A DNA stretch of 64,000 nucleotides from Streptococcus oralis subsp. tigurinus AZ_3a (GTDB taxonomy: Bacteria; Bacillota; Bacilli; Lactobacillales; Streptococcaceae). Numbering within the stretch: position 1 is the stretch's first letter; each line of letters begins with the position of its first letter. The position numbers and the translations under genes are program-made. Shown piece by piece: positions 1 through 6,877 of this stretch. The stretch spans positions 62,001 through 126,000 of the forward strand of contig AORU01000003.1 of assembly GCA_000344275.1 (NCBI GenBank), written 5' to 3'. The notes under the pieces were generated by a model. It did not search any database, had not been told where the DNA came from, and worked only from the letters and a program-made list of their open reading frames with translations.

Positions 1-1
1 T

Positions 2-361
2 ATGAACCGCTTTGACGGCATCATCGAATTTAAACCTCTCAGCAAGGACAACCTTCTCCAAATCGTCGAACTCATGCTGGAAGATGTCAACAAACGCCTC
101 TCCAGCAACAATATCCATCTCGATGTGACAGACAAGGTCAAGGAAAAGTTGGTTGACTTGGGATATGATCCAAAAATGGGGGCACGGCCACTCCGTCGTA
201 CTATTCAAGACCATATCGAGGATGCCATCACAGACTACTACCTTGAAAACCCAAGTGAAAAAGACCTCAAAGCAGTTATGACAAGCAATGGCAAGATTCA
301 AATCAAATCTGCCAAAAAAACTGAAAAAATCAAAGAGAATACTTCTGAAAGAGAAGATTAG
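2..361 (+). CDS. clpE: ATP-dependent Clp protease ATP-binding subunit ClpE, C-terminal part
   Basis: Only the last 119 codons are present; the reading frame enters from the left edge, so the first Met is internal. The fragment contains the C-terminal small domain of Hsp100/Clp ATPases, with the conserved [13 protein letters not shown] segment (about residues 53-65 of the fragment) that closes the second AAA+ module. A basic and Ser/Glu-rich tail of about 20 residues follows. ClpE unfolds substrates for the ClpP peptidase, which is encoded at 21.8 kb here. Assignment to ClpE rather than ClpC rests on tail similarity to streptococcal ClpE from memory. A bidirectional terminator follows directly. 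Confidence 0.8.
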   Translation: MNRFDGIIEFKPLSKDNLLQIVELMLEDVNKRLSSNNIHLDVTDKVKEKLVDLGYDPKMGARPLRRTIQDHIEDAITDYYLENPSEKDLKAVMTSNGKIQIKSAKKTEKIKENTSERED

Positions 362-368
362 AACTCAT

Positions 369-405
369 AAAAAAGAACAGGAAATCTTGTTTCCTGTTCT
401 TTTTT
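369..405. terminator. Bidirectional rho-independent terminator between clpE and the GyrI-like gene
   Basis: A 14-bp perfect stem (371-384 with 390-403) around a 5-nt loop has A-runs on the left and T-runs on the right, so it can end the convergent transcripts from both sides. It overlaps the stop codon of the minus-strand gene. Confidence 0.85.
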
Positions 406-1018
406 AATTCTCTTCTTGAACTTGATAGCGAAGAATTGTTTTTAATTTGCTTGGCTCCGTTCGATGAAGATTATTGAGATAAATTTCTCGGTGGACTTCC
501 GAAGTTCTTTTGAGCTTATGAAGTTGACAAAAATGCTCCATCTCTGCAAAAGTCTCATTTTCAGTATCAAAAGGTCCTACATGAAGCATAGCAAGGCTTT
601 GGCCTTCTTCTATCATTTCAAAACGAATAGCCTCATAGAGAATATTTGGCTTCTTGATTATGACCTCTTCCAAAGCTTTTTCAAATAGTTCTCTCGTAAT
701 AAAATCGGGTTGCCCAATCATAATGCTATAAGAAAGCTCACTTTTTACCAGTTCTCCCTCCTTCTCCTTTTTCCATACACCTTCTAAAGGAAAGACAGTA
801 AAATCAGTGTAAATCTCATCCAGAGGAGCTTTTTTATACTTCATCTTTATCGCATAGGCTAAGGCATATAATGCCCCTACGCATTCTGAAAAATCTTCTT
901 GATTTGGATCACCTTTACCATCAATCACGATATAGGATTGACCTGGTACCTGCAGGATGCTGGGCCTAGCTTTCACTTGATAAAGATCTTTTGCTTCTTT
1001 TCTCCATTCGTATTTCAT
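404..1018 (-). CDS. GyrI-like small-molecule-binding domain protein
   Basis: A 204-residue protein beginning MKYEWRKEAKDLYQ. It resembles stand-alone GyrI-like (Cass2-type) ligand-binding proteins, which share the effector domain of AraC/MerR multidrug regulators but lack a DNA-binding domain. The start at 1018 is chosen because an AAAGGAGAA ribosome binding site lies just upstream; an ATG 16 codons earlier has none. It follows the WYL regulator gene by about 55 bp on the same strand, so they may be co-transcribed. The ligand is unknown; many relatives are annotated only as hypothetical. Confidence 0.7.
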   Translation of the reverse strand: MKYEWRKEAKDLYQVKARPSILQVPGQSYIVIDGKGDPNQEDFSECVGALYALAYAIKMKYKKAPLDEIYTDFTVFPLEGVWKKEKEGELVKSELSYSIMIGQPDFITRELFEKALEEVIIKKPNILYEAIRFEMIEEGQSLAMLHVGPFDTENETFAEMEHFCQLHKLKRTSEVHREIYLNNLHRTEPSKLKTILRYQVQEEN

Positions 1019-1072
1019 TTGGTTCTTCTCCTTTCTATCTCTAGTATAGCACCAAAACCCTGACATCTTTTG

Positions 1073-1975
1073 TCAAGGTTTGTAAAGTTTTTGAATTTTT
1101 TTTACTCTAGAAAGCAATTCCTTCTTCAGATGATTGGGGGCGAGTATTTCCACCCCATCTAGATAAGACAGGAGGTAAGTATACAGACTTTCATGCTCTG
1201 GTAGGACTGTCTTGACATAATAACATCCATCTTTCCCCAAGCTAATCTCAGCTTCTGAAAAATCTTCATAAACCCGGAAAGCAAGATTGGGACTAAACTT
1301 CAAGGAAACTTCGATTTGATTTGCCACTTGATCTGAACCATCAACGCAATCCAGCACATTTTTCTGCTTCACAGTTTCAGTTGTTAGGTGATAATTCCTA
1401 ATTCTGGATAATTTGAAAAAACGCCACTCTTCTTTCAAACAACAGTAGGCATGAAGATACCAATCTCTCTTTTTAAATATGAGTTTAAAAGGTTCAACTG
1501 TACGAACCGTTTTCTGACCACTCCCACCCAGATAAGTGACCACCAGTCGCCTCTTCTCTAGAATAGCTTGTTTGATGTTATCAAATAATTCTTTTTGACC
1601 TTCTCGCTTTCTCCAGTCAGTCAAGTCTACCTCTATCCAAGGGATGGTAGAAACTTGAAAAATAGATTCCAACTTTTCAAGCAACAGGTCTTGCCTGTCA
1701 TTGGTCAGGGCTTGAATTCCTTGCAAAGCTGACAGAAGTTCTAATTTTTCATCCTCCGATACGAGAGTACGATCCAGAACAAAGTCCTTCATTAAAAAGA
1801 TTCCGCCCGCCTTTCCAGGTACTGAATATAGAGGAATCCCAGCCATACTCAACCGCTCAATATCGCGATAAATCGTTCGTACAGATACTTCAAATAATCG
1901 AGCTAATTCAGGAGCCGTTGTACTGCCTTTTTCTAAAAGTAGATATAGAATACGAAATAGTCTTGATTCTGCCAT
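1073..1975 (-). CDS. YafY-type transcriptional regulator (HTH_11 + WYL domain)
   Basis: A 300-residue regulator. Residues about 5-60 form a DeoR-like winged HTH (LARLFEVSVRTIYRDIERL), followed by a WYL domain with the literal RDWYLHAYC motif near residue 170 that is thought to sense ligands or nucleic acid. The gene has an AGAGGTG ribosome binding site and a TATAAT -10 just upstream. A short inverted repeat, TTGACA-AAAGA-TGTCA, overlaps its stop codon and precedes the GyrI-like gene, so it is a possible operator. Relatives often control their neighbour, here the GyrI-like protein. The target is inference. Confidence 0.8.
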   Translation of the reverse strand: MAESRLFRILYLLLEKGSTTAPELARLFEVSVRTIYRDIERLSMAGIPLYSVPGKAGGIFLMKDFVLDRTLVSEDEKLELLSALQGIQALTNDRQDLLLEKLESIFQVSTIPWIEVDLTDWRKREGQKELFDNIKQAILEKRRLVVTYLGGSGQKTVRTVEPFKLIFKKRDWYLHAYCCLKEEWRFFKLSRIRNYHLTTETVKQKNVLDCVDGSDQVANQIEVSLKFSPNLAFRVYEDFSEAEISLGKDGCYYVKTVLPEHESLYTYLLSYLDGVEILAPNHLKKELLSRVKKIQKLYKP

Positions 1976-2088
1976 AAAATCACCTCTCTTTTATTATACC
2001 AGTTAGAAGTCTAGGGTTGGAAAGTTTAACTAGACAAGTATTGATCAAGACAAAGTAGCTATTTCTGCACAAGTTCGTTAGTTTATTC

Positions 2089-2117
2089 TTGACAGCTAGC
2101 TCCTTGTCCATTATGAT
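2089..2117 (+). promoter_or_regulatory. Consensus sigma-70 promoter for the NUDIX gene
   Basis: TTGACA at 2089-2094, a 17-bp spacer and TATGAT at 2112-2117. The -35 box could be misread as an in-frame TTG start; the promoter position shows that the coding region begins further down. Confidence 0.8.
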
Positions 2118-2151
2118 AATAATAAAGATACTAGAGAATGAGGAAAATGCA

Positions 2152-2604
2152 ATGGCAAACCCAACTTTTGGTGAAAAAAAAGAGAATGTGACTTACCAGC
2201 CTCGCTATGGCGTGTACGCAGTTATTCCTGATGCGGAGAAAAAACAAATTGTCCTAGTTCAAGCTCCCAATGGTGCTTGGTTCTTGCCAGGTGGAGAGAT
2301 TGAAGCAGGCGAAGATCATCAAGAAGCACTGAAGAGAGAACTCATCGAAGAACTTGGCTTTACAGCTGAGATTGGAACCTATTATGGGCAAGCTGATGAG
2401 TATTTCTACTCTCGCCACCGTGATACCTACTACTACAACCCAGCTTATCTCTATGAAGCTATTTCTTTCCAAGAAGTACAAAAACCATTGGAAGATTTTA
2501 ATCATATTGCTTGGTTCCCCATTGATGAAGCAATTGAAAAACTCAAACGTGGTAGCCATAAATGGGGAATAGAAGCTTGGAAAATCCAGCATGAAATTGA
2601 TTAA
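2152..2604 (+). CDS. NUDIX hydrolase (MutT-like)
   Basis: A 150-residue NUDIX protein starting MANPTFGEKK. The NUDIX box, G(x5)E(x7)RELxEELG, starts at GGEIEAGED about residue 47 and supplies the Mg2+-binding glutamates for cleaving nucleoside diphosphates linked to another moiety. The start at 2152 has GAGGAAAA eight bases upstream and lies 35 bp after a strong promoter. An upstream in-frame TTG coincides with the -35 box and cannot be the start. The substrate cannot be told from sequence. The gene probably stands alone, since the next one has its own promoter. Confidence 0.85.
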   Translation: MANPTFGEKKENVTYQPRYGVYAVIPDAEKKQIVLVQAPNGAWFLPGGEIEAGEDHQEALKRELIEELGFTAEIGTYYGQADEYFYSRHRDTYYYNPAYLYEAISFQEVQKPLEDFNHIAWFPIDEAIEKLKRGSHKWGIEAWKIQHEID

Positions 2605-2626
2605 AATACACGATTTTATCCAAAAA

Positions 2627-2636
2627 GTGCTATAAT
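2627..2636 (+). promoter_or_regulatory. Extended -10 promoter for the DUF1827 gene
   Basis: A TGC-TATAAT extended -10 (TATAAT at 2631-2636) lies 27 bp before the start codon, with a GGAGG ribosome binding site between. No good -35 box is seen. Confidence 0.65.
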
Positions 2637-2662
2637 AGAGTTAGAAAATCGGAGGAACTGTT

Positions 2663-2962
2663 ATGAAGCTTATCAATACGACAAACTCACACTCGCAACT
2701 TGTTAAAAGCCAATTAGAAAGTACTGACGCAACTCTTGTCGAGGTCTATTCGGCCGGAAATACAGATGTGGTTTTCACACAAGCCCCGCTTCACTATGAA
2801 ATCCTCATTTCCAACAAACACCGTGCTATTCGTGAACCCGAAATTGAAACCATCCAAGACTTCTTCTTGAAACGTAAAATCGACAAAGGAAGCATCGATG
2901 AAGCCAATATCAAAACCCTCTATTCGGATAAATTGATTGAGATTTCAATCCCTATAAAATAA
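2663..2962 (+). CDS. DUF1827 family protein
   Basis: A 99-residue soluble protein beginning MKLINTTNSHSQLVKSQLES that I recognise as the streptococcal DUF1827 family, of unknown function. It has a clean GGAGG ribosome binding site and its own extended -10 promoter. No signal peptide, membrane segment or metal-binding motif is visible. It ends just before a bidirectional terminator shared with metK. Confidence 0.7.
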   Translation: MKLINTTNSHSQLVKSQLESTDATLVEVYSAGNTDVVFTQAPLHYEILISNKHRAIREPEIETIQDFFLKRKIDKGSIDEANIKTLYSDKLIEISIPIK

Positions 2963-2995
2963 GATGACCTGCTACAAAGCTGGTTTTCACTTATA

Positions 2996-3032
2996 AAAAA
3001 GATTGGTAGTTGTATACTACCAATCTTTTTTA
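2996..3032. terminator. Bidirectional terminator between the DUF1827 gene and metK
   Basis: Stem AAAAAGATTGGTAGT pairs with ACTACCAATCTTTTT around a short loop, giving T-runs on both strands. It serves both convergent genes and touches the metK stop codon. Confidence 0.85.
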
Positions 3033-4220
3033 TTTCACAGCTTCTTTCAAAGCCTCTACCTTGTCTAAACGTTCCCATGGAAGGTCAATATCTGTACGTC
3101 CCATGTGACCATATGCCGCTGTTTGACGGTAAATTGGACGTTTAAGATCCAGCATTTGGATAATTCCTGCAGGGCGAAGGTCAAAGATTTGACGCGCTGC
3201 TTTTTCAAGCTTGCTTTCAGCTACCGTTCCAGTACCAAAAGTATCGATACGAACAGAAACAGGTTGCGCCACCCCGATAGCATAAGCCAATTGCACTTCT
3301 GCCTTCTTAGCAAGACCTGCTGCAACGATATTTTTGGCAATGTAGCGAGCTGCATATGACGCAGAACGGTCCACCTTCGTCGCATCCTTACCAGAGAAGG
3401 CACCACCACCATGACGAGAATAGCCACCATAGGTATCCACGATAATCTTACGACCAGTCAAACCTGAGTCCCCTTGAGGTCCACCGATTACGAAGCGACC
3501 AGTTGGATTGATGAAGAATTTTGTCTGTTCATCCAAGTAAGAAGCTGGAATTACTTCTTTGATAACCTTGTTAATCACATCATTGTGAATTTGTTCATTG
3601 CTGACTTCTGGATCGTGCTGAGTTGAAATAACGACTGTATCCACACGTACTGGACGATCATTTTCATCATACTCCACAGTAACTTGTGATTTAGCATCTG
3701 GACGGAGATAGCTGATTTCACCAGACTTACGAAGTTCTGCCAAACGACGAACCAACTTGTGGCTGAGTGAGATTGGCAATGGCATGAGTTCTTCTGTTTC
3801 ATCCACTGCAAATCCAAACATGAGACCTTGATCTCCTGCTCCAATCAAATCAAGCGGATCTTGATCTGCATTTCCACGGACTTCCAAGGCTTCGTTAACA
3901 CCTTGGGCGATATCCGGTGACTGCTCAACAAGCGATGGATGAACTCCAACTGTTTCCGCAGAAAAACCATATTCTGCATTCGTATAGCCAATCTCTGCAA
4001 TGGTATCACGAACCACACGGTTGATATCCACATAGGCATTTGTAGAAATTTCACCAAAAACATGGACAGAACCAGTGTATACAGCTGTCTCAGCAGCAAC
4101 GTGCGCCTCTGGATCCTTTGCTAAAATAGCATCCAAAATCGCATCTGAAATTTGGTCTGCAATCTTATCTGGATGCCCCTCAGATACAGATTCAGACGTG
4201 AATAATTTACGTTCTGACAT
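3030..4220 (-). CDS. metK: S-adenosylmethionine synthetase
   Basis: A 396-residue MetK, which makes SAM from methionine and ATP. The N-terminal block has [15 protein letters not shown], the GAGDQG motif lies near residue 117 and the phosphate-binding GGGAFSGKD near residue 260. Length is typical. The start has a GGGGGG ribosome binding site that is also the 3' arm of an SMK-box (SAM-III) riboswitch, so translation is expected to fall when SAM is high. The gene is flanked by a terminator and a 250-bp leader, so it is likely monocistronic. Confidence 0.97.
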   Translation of the reverse strand: MSERKLFTSESVSEGHPDKIADQISDAILDAILAKDPEAHVAAETAVYTGSVHVFGEISTNAYVDINRVVRDTIAEIGYTNAEYGFSAETVGVHPSLVEQSPDIAQGVNEALEVRGNADQDPLDLIGAGDQGLMFGFAVDETEELMPLPISLSHKLVRRLAELRKSGEISYLRPDAKSQVTVEYDENDRPVRVDTVVISTQHDPEVSNEQIHNDVINKVIKEVIPASYLDEQTKFFINPTGRFVIGGPQGDSGLTGRKIIVDTYGGYSRHGGGAFSGKDATKVDRSASYAARYIAKNIVAAGLAKKAEVQLAYAIGVAQPVSVRIDTFGTGTVAESKLEKAARQIFDLRPAGIIQMLDLKRPIYRQTAAYGHMGRTDIDLPWERLDKVEALKEAVK

Positions 4221-4465
4221 AAAAATGTCCCCCCTTAAAAAATATTGTTATAGAGTTACAAAGTACTGATAGGTATTTCTATCGTCTAAGAGTTACGACG
4301 CGAAAGAAATAAAAACGATACTTTTTTATTTCTGAAGCTAGTAAGGCGCATAGGGTGACCGCGTTATAGCGGCAACCGTAGAAGGACGAGCGACTTTGGA
4401 GCCGTCATTCTTTGCGAGTTACAAAGTACTGATAGAAATTTCTACCATCTTATCGGGACTATATA
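4221..4465 (-). promoter_or_regulatory. SMK box (SAM-III) riboswitch leader of metK, with a 163-bp internal duplication/insertion
   Basis: The ribosome binding site GGGGGGAC (complement of 4227-4234) is the 3' arm of the SMK box. The matching anti-SD GTCCC lies far upstream (complement of 4455-4459), followed by the P3-like hairpin GGTAGAAATTTCTATC and the conserved CTTTGTAAC. A second copy of the hairpin plus CTTTGTAAC (complement of 4253-4287) lies next to the ribosome binding site without its own anti-SD. The copies are 163 bp apart: 20 bp identical on + (GAGTTACAAAGTACTGATAG at 4253 and 4416), then 11 of 15. GC-rich DNA fills the gap. The riboswitch class is from recalled consensus; whether the split form works is unknown. 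Confidence 0.7.
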
Positions 4466-4563
4466 ACCTTATCATTATATCACTTTTTACTCATTTTTGC
4501 ATTCTTTTCGAAAATTTATAAAACGAAGGTACAAAAAGGAGCCATTCAGCTCCAATTTTGTTC

Positions 4564-5907
4564 TTAAAATGTTTGGCGTTTGGCTTTCCGCTCTGCACGC
4601 CCACGTGCACGATTTTCAGCACGCTTGGTTTTGCGACGTTTTTCATCAACCGCCCATTGAATCTTCTTCTTATAGCCTGGCTTGACTTTTTTCTTTTTCT
4701 TTTTAACCAATCCAATCATTTCAATATCAAGCTTATCCTGCTTCTTTTCACGATTGGCACGACGATCACGGTCATAGGTGTCTTGAAACTCTCCATCTTT
4801 GACCATCTTAGGAGTAAACTTGATCCCTAATTTCTCCAACTCACGGATATCCGAGTCATCACTTGGTTGGTAAAGGGTAATCGCTGTACCAGGTAAACCA
4901 TTGCGTCCAGTTCGTCCAACACGGTGAACAAAGAAGGACAAGTCTTGCGGAATAGCATCATTGATAACATGGCTAATACCTTCAATGTCAATTCCACGCG
5001 CTGCCAAGTCCGTTGCGACAATGTACTCAAAATCGAGGTTCTTCACCTGATTCATGATCCGTTTGCGTTCACGAGGGGCAATATCTCCATGAATCTTTGC
5101 TACCTTCAATCCTTGAGCAGTCAAGTAGGCATGCAATTCATCAGCACGCGTTTTTGTGTTAACAAAGATCATTGCCAAATAAGGTTGCATCAACTGAGTC
5201 AGTTGGTAAATCTGAGCATTCTTATCTCGTCCCTTAGTTGAAATCAACCAGTTATCAATCGTATCTGAGATGACTGTCTTGGTCTTGATTTTCTCCATAA
5301 CAGGATTTGACAAGTATTTTTTCAAGAACGGTTGCAATTTTTGTGGAATAGTCGCTGAAAAGACCATGAATTGCAAGTCTTTTGGAAGTCTTCCTGCAAT
5401 CTTATCAACGGTTTCCAAGAATCCCATATCCAAGGTCATATCAGCTTCATCAATTACAAAGGTCTTGGCCTTGTGAATGGCTAAATCACCAGATTTGACC
5501 AAATCATAGATGCGACCTGGCGTTCCGATAACGATATGTGGTTGGTTGCTGGCAAGTTTTTCAATCTGACGCGCCTTATCCGTACCACCTACATAATTAA
5601 CCACACGAACCTCTACATCTGAGTGAGCTGCAATTTGACGGGCTGCTTGGTAAATCTGAGTAGCTAACTCACGACTTGGAGCAGTAATGACCGCTTGCAC
5701 ACTATCGCTAGTTTCATCTAATTGTTGAAAAATGGGTAATAAGAAAGTATGAGTCTTTCCTGAACCTGTTTTTGACTCGCCCACCAAGTCACGACCCGCC
5801 AAGACAATAGGAATCAACTTTTCCTGAACTTCGGTAGGAGTCGTAAACTTCAACTCCTCCAATGCCTTTTCTATATAGTTTTTAAACTGAAATTTCGTAA
5901 ATGACAT
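4564..5907 (-). CDS. DEAD-box RNA helicase (CshB-like)
   Basis: A 447-residue ATP-dependent RNA helicase. Motif I GSGKT is near residue 45, motif II DEAD near 148, motif III SAT near 180, and motif VI HRVGRTGR near 325. A Lys/Arg-rich tail of about 60 residues probably binds RNA. The start MSFTKFQF at 5907 has a GAGG ribosome binding site; an ATG at 5928 sits at the transcription start of the TGGTATAAT promoter (5935-5940) and has no ribosome binding site. Such helicases act in ribosome assembly, mRNA decay and cold growth. The gene is downstream of the EEP gene but has its own promoter. Confidence 0.92.
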   Translation of the reverse strand: MSFTKFQFKNYIEKALEELKFTTPTEVQEKLIPIVLAGRDLVGESKTGSGKTHTFLLPIFQQLDETSDSVQAVITAPSRELATQIYQAARQIAAHSDVEVRVVNYVGGTDKARQIEKLASNQPHIVIGTPGRIYDLVKSGDLAIHKAKTFVIDEADMTLDMGFLETVDKIAGRLPKDLQFMVFSATIPQKLQPFLKKYLSNPVMEKIKTKTVISDTIDNWLISTKGRDKNAQIYQLTQLMQPYLAMIFVNTKTRADELHAYLTAQGLKVAKIHGDIAPRERKRIMNQVKNLDFEYIVATDLAARGIDIEGISHVINDAIPQDLSFFVHRVGRTGRNGLPGTAITLYQPSDDSDIRELEKLGIKFTPKMVKDGEFQDTYDRDRRANREKKQDKLDIEMIGLVKKKKKKVKPGYKKKIQWAVDEKRRKTKRAENRARGRAERKAKRQTF

Positions 5908-5934
5908 ATTATCCTCGATTCTATTCATTTAACC

Positions 5935-5943
5935 ATTATACCA
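5935..5943 (-). promoter_or_regulatory. Extended -10 promoter for the DEAD-box helicase gene
   Basis: TGG-TATAAT on the minus strand (TATAAT is the complement of 5935-5940) predicts transcription from about 5928 and so decides the start codon at 5907. Confidence 0.6.
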
Positions 5944-5978
5944 TAATTTGAACATTTTCAGTAGTCCAGTTCGAGAAG

Positions 5979-6014
5979 CAAAAAATGAAAGGAAGTAATT
6001 CCTTTCATTTTTAT
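5979..6014. terminator. Bidirectional terminator after the EEP-family gene
   Basis: Stem ATGAAAGGAA pairs with TTCCTTTCAT around a 4-nt loop, with A-runs and T-runs outside on both strands. It ends the minus-strand EEP gene just before the helicase promoter. Confidence 0.75.
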
Positions 6015-6826
6015 TTCCAGTTTAAAATAGCATTCAAACCATAGTGGTCACTGACTTGTGGACCATTTTGACCATCAAAAACTACATGCAAACTTTCTAC
6101 TTCTAAGTCTTTTGTCGTAAAGACATAGTCGATTCGTAGCGGCTCGGTATTGCCTTTCCAGCCATCAATTTCTGGTGGAACGGTATAGCTACCACTTCTT
6201 TCTTTCGCAACTTCAAATGCGTCTTGTAATCCTAATGGACTAGCTAAAATCGCTTGATAGCCTTCCTGACCAGCTGGATTATTAAAGTCACCTGCTAAAA
6301 TCAGAGGTTTGTTCAACTCTTTTAGTACAGCCTCAAATCGTGCCCATTCTTCTTGGAAACCTTTATCCCACCAAGAGAGATGGACACTTGCAAGAGCAAG
6401 CTCCTTACCTTCAACTTCTGTCTCCGCCAAGGCAACACGGCGAGTATGGTAGTCCGTTGGATCATCTACATCTGACACTAAAATTTCACGCGCCTTAATC
6501 GGTGTTTTGGATAAGATGGCTACACCTTCATGATAGCGGTCATAGCCGATATGATTGTAAGCCCAAGTCCAGTAGTAGTTTTTCCCTTTCTCAGCCAATT
6601 TTTCAACCAGGAGTCGTACATAGTGATCCTGATGAATGGGTTCTGCTGATGGTAAAGCTTGATAGTGAGTGTTAACCTCTACCTCAGGCGAAGTCATTTC
6701 CTGATTGATTTCTTGAAAACAAATCAAATCATAATCTTTGTCAAGAATATCTTGGAGCAAGAGCTGGAATTTTTCCTCTGCTTCTTTTTCCATCCAACTA
6801 TGAGTATTGAGTGTTAAAAATTTCAT
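6011..6826 (-). CDS. Endonuclease/exonuclease/phosphatase (EEP) family protein
   Basis: A 271-residue protein of the EEP superfamily (DNase I, exonuclease III, sphingomyelinase fold). The metal-binding and catalytic motifs are visible: LTLNTHSW at the N-terminus, CFQEIN near residue 36, SVHLSWW near 150, GDFNN near 185 and the terminal SDHYGL. There is no signal peptide, so it is probably cytoplasmic. Whether the substrate is nucleic acid, a phospholipid or a small phosphoester cannot be told. It lies between terminators and is probably transcribed alone. Confidence 0.85.
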   Translation of the reverse strand: MKFLTLNTHSWMEKEAEEKFQLLLQDILDKDYDLICFQEINQEMTSPEVEVNTHYQALPSAEPIHQDHYVRLLVEKLAEKGKNYYWTWAYNHIGYDRYHEGVAILSKTPIKAREILVSDVDDPTDYHTRRVALAETEVEGKELALASVHLSWWDKGFQEEWARFEAVLKELNKPLILAGDFNNPAGQEGYQAILASPLGLQDAFEVAKERSGSYTVPPEIDGWKGNTEPLRIDYVFTTKDLEVESLHVVFDGQNGPQVSDHYGLNAILNWK

Positions 6827-6843
6827 GCTTTTCTCCTAAAACA

Positions 6844-6872
6844 AGAGGTTGGAAAACAGCTTCCAACCTCGA
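6844..6872 (-). terminator. Terminator after the PTS transporter gene
   Basis: Stem GAGGTTGGAA / TTCCAACCTC with a 6-nt loop is followed on the minus strand by TTGTTTT. It lies just downstream of the PTS gene and upstream of the EEP gene. Confidence 0.75.
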
Positions 6873-6877
6873 GTATA

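Noticed and set aside
464..688. Plus-strand ORF opposite the GyrI-like gene
   Set aside because: No ribosome binding site or promoter, and the opposite frame is a recognisable protein.
2089..2151. Upstream TTG start for the NUDIX gene
   Set aside because: The TTG is part of the TTGACA -35 box of a consensus promoter; the ATG at 2152 has a ribosome binding site.
4288..4415. BOX, RUP or SPRITE element inside the metK leader
   Set aside because: The sequence does not match the boxA, RUP or SPRITE consensus as I recall them.
4497..4830. ORFs on + across the helicase 3' end
   Set aside because: They are frame shadows of the Lys/Arg-rich tail; no start signals.
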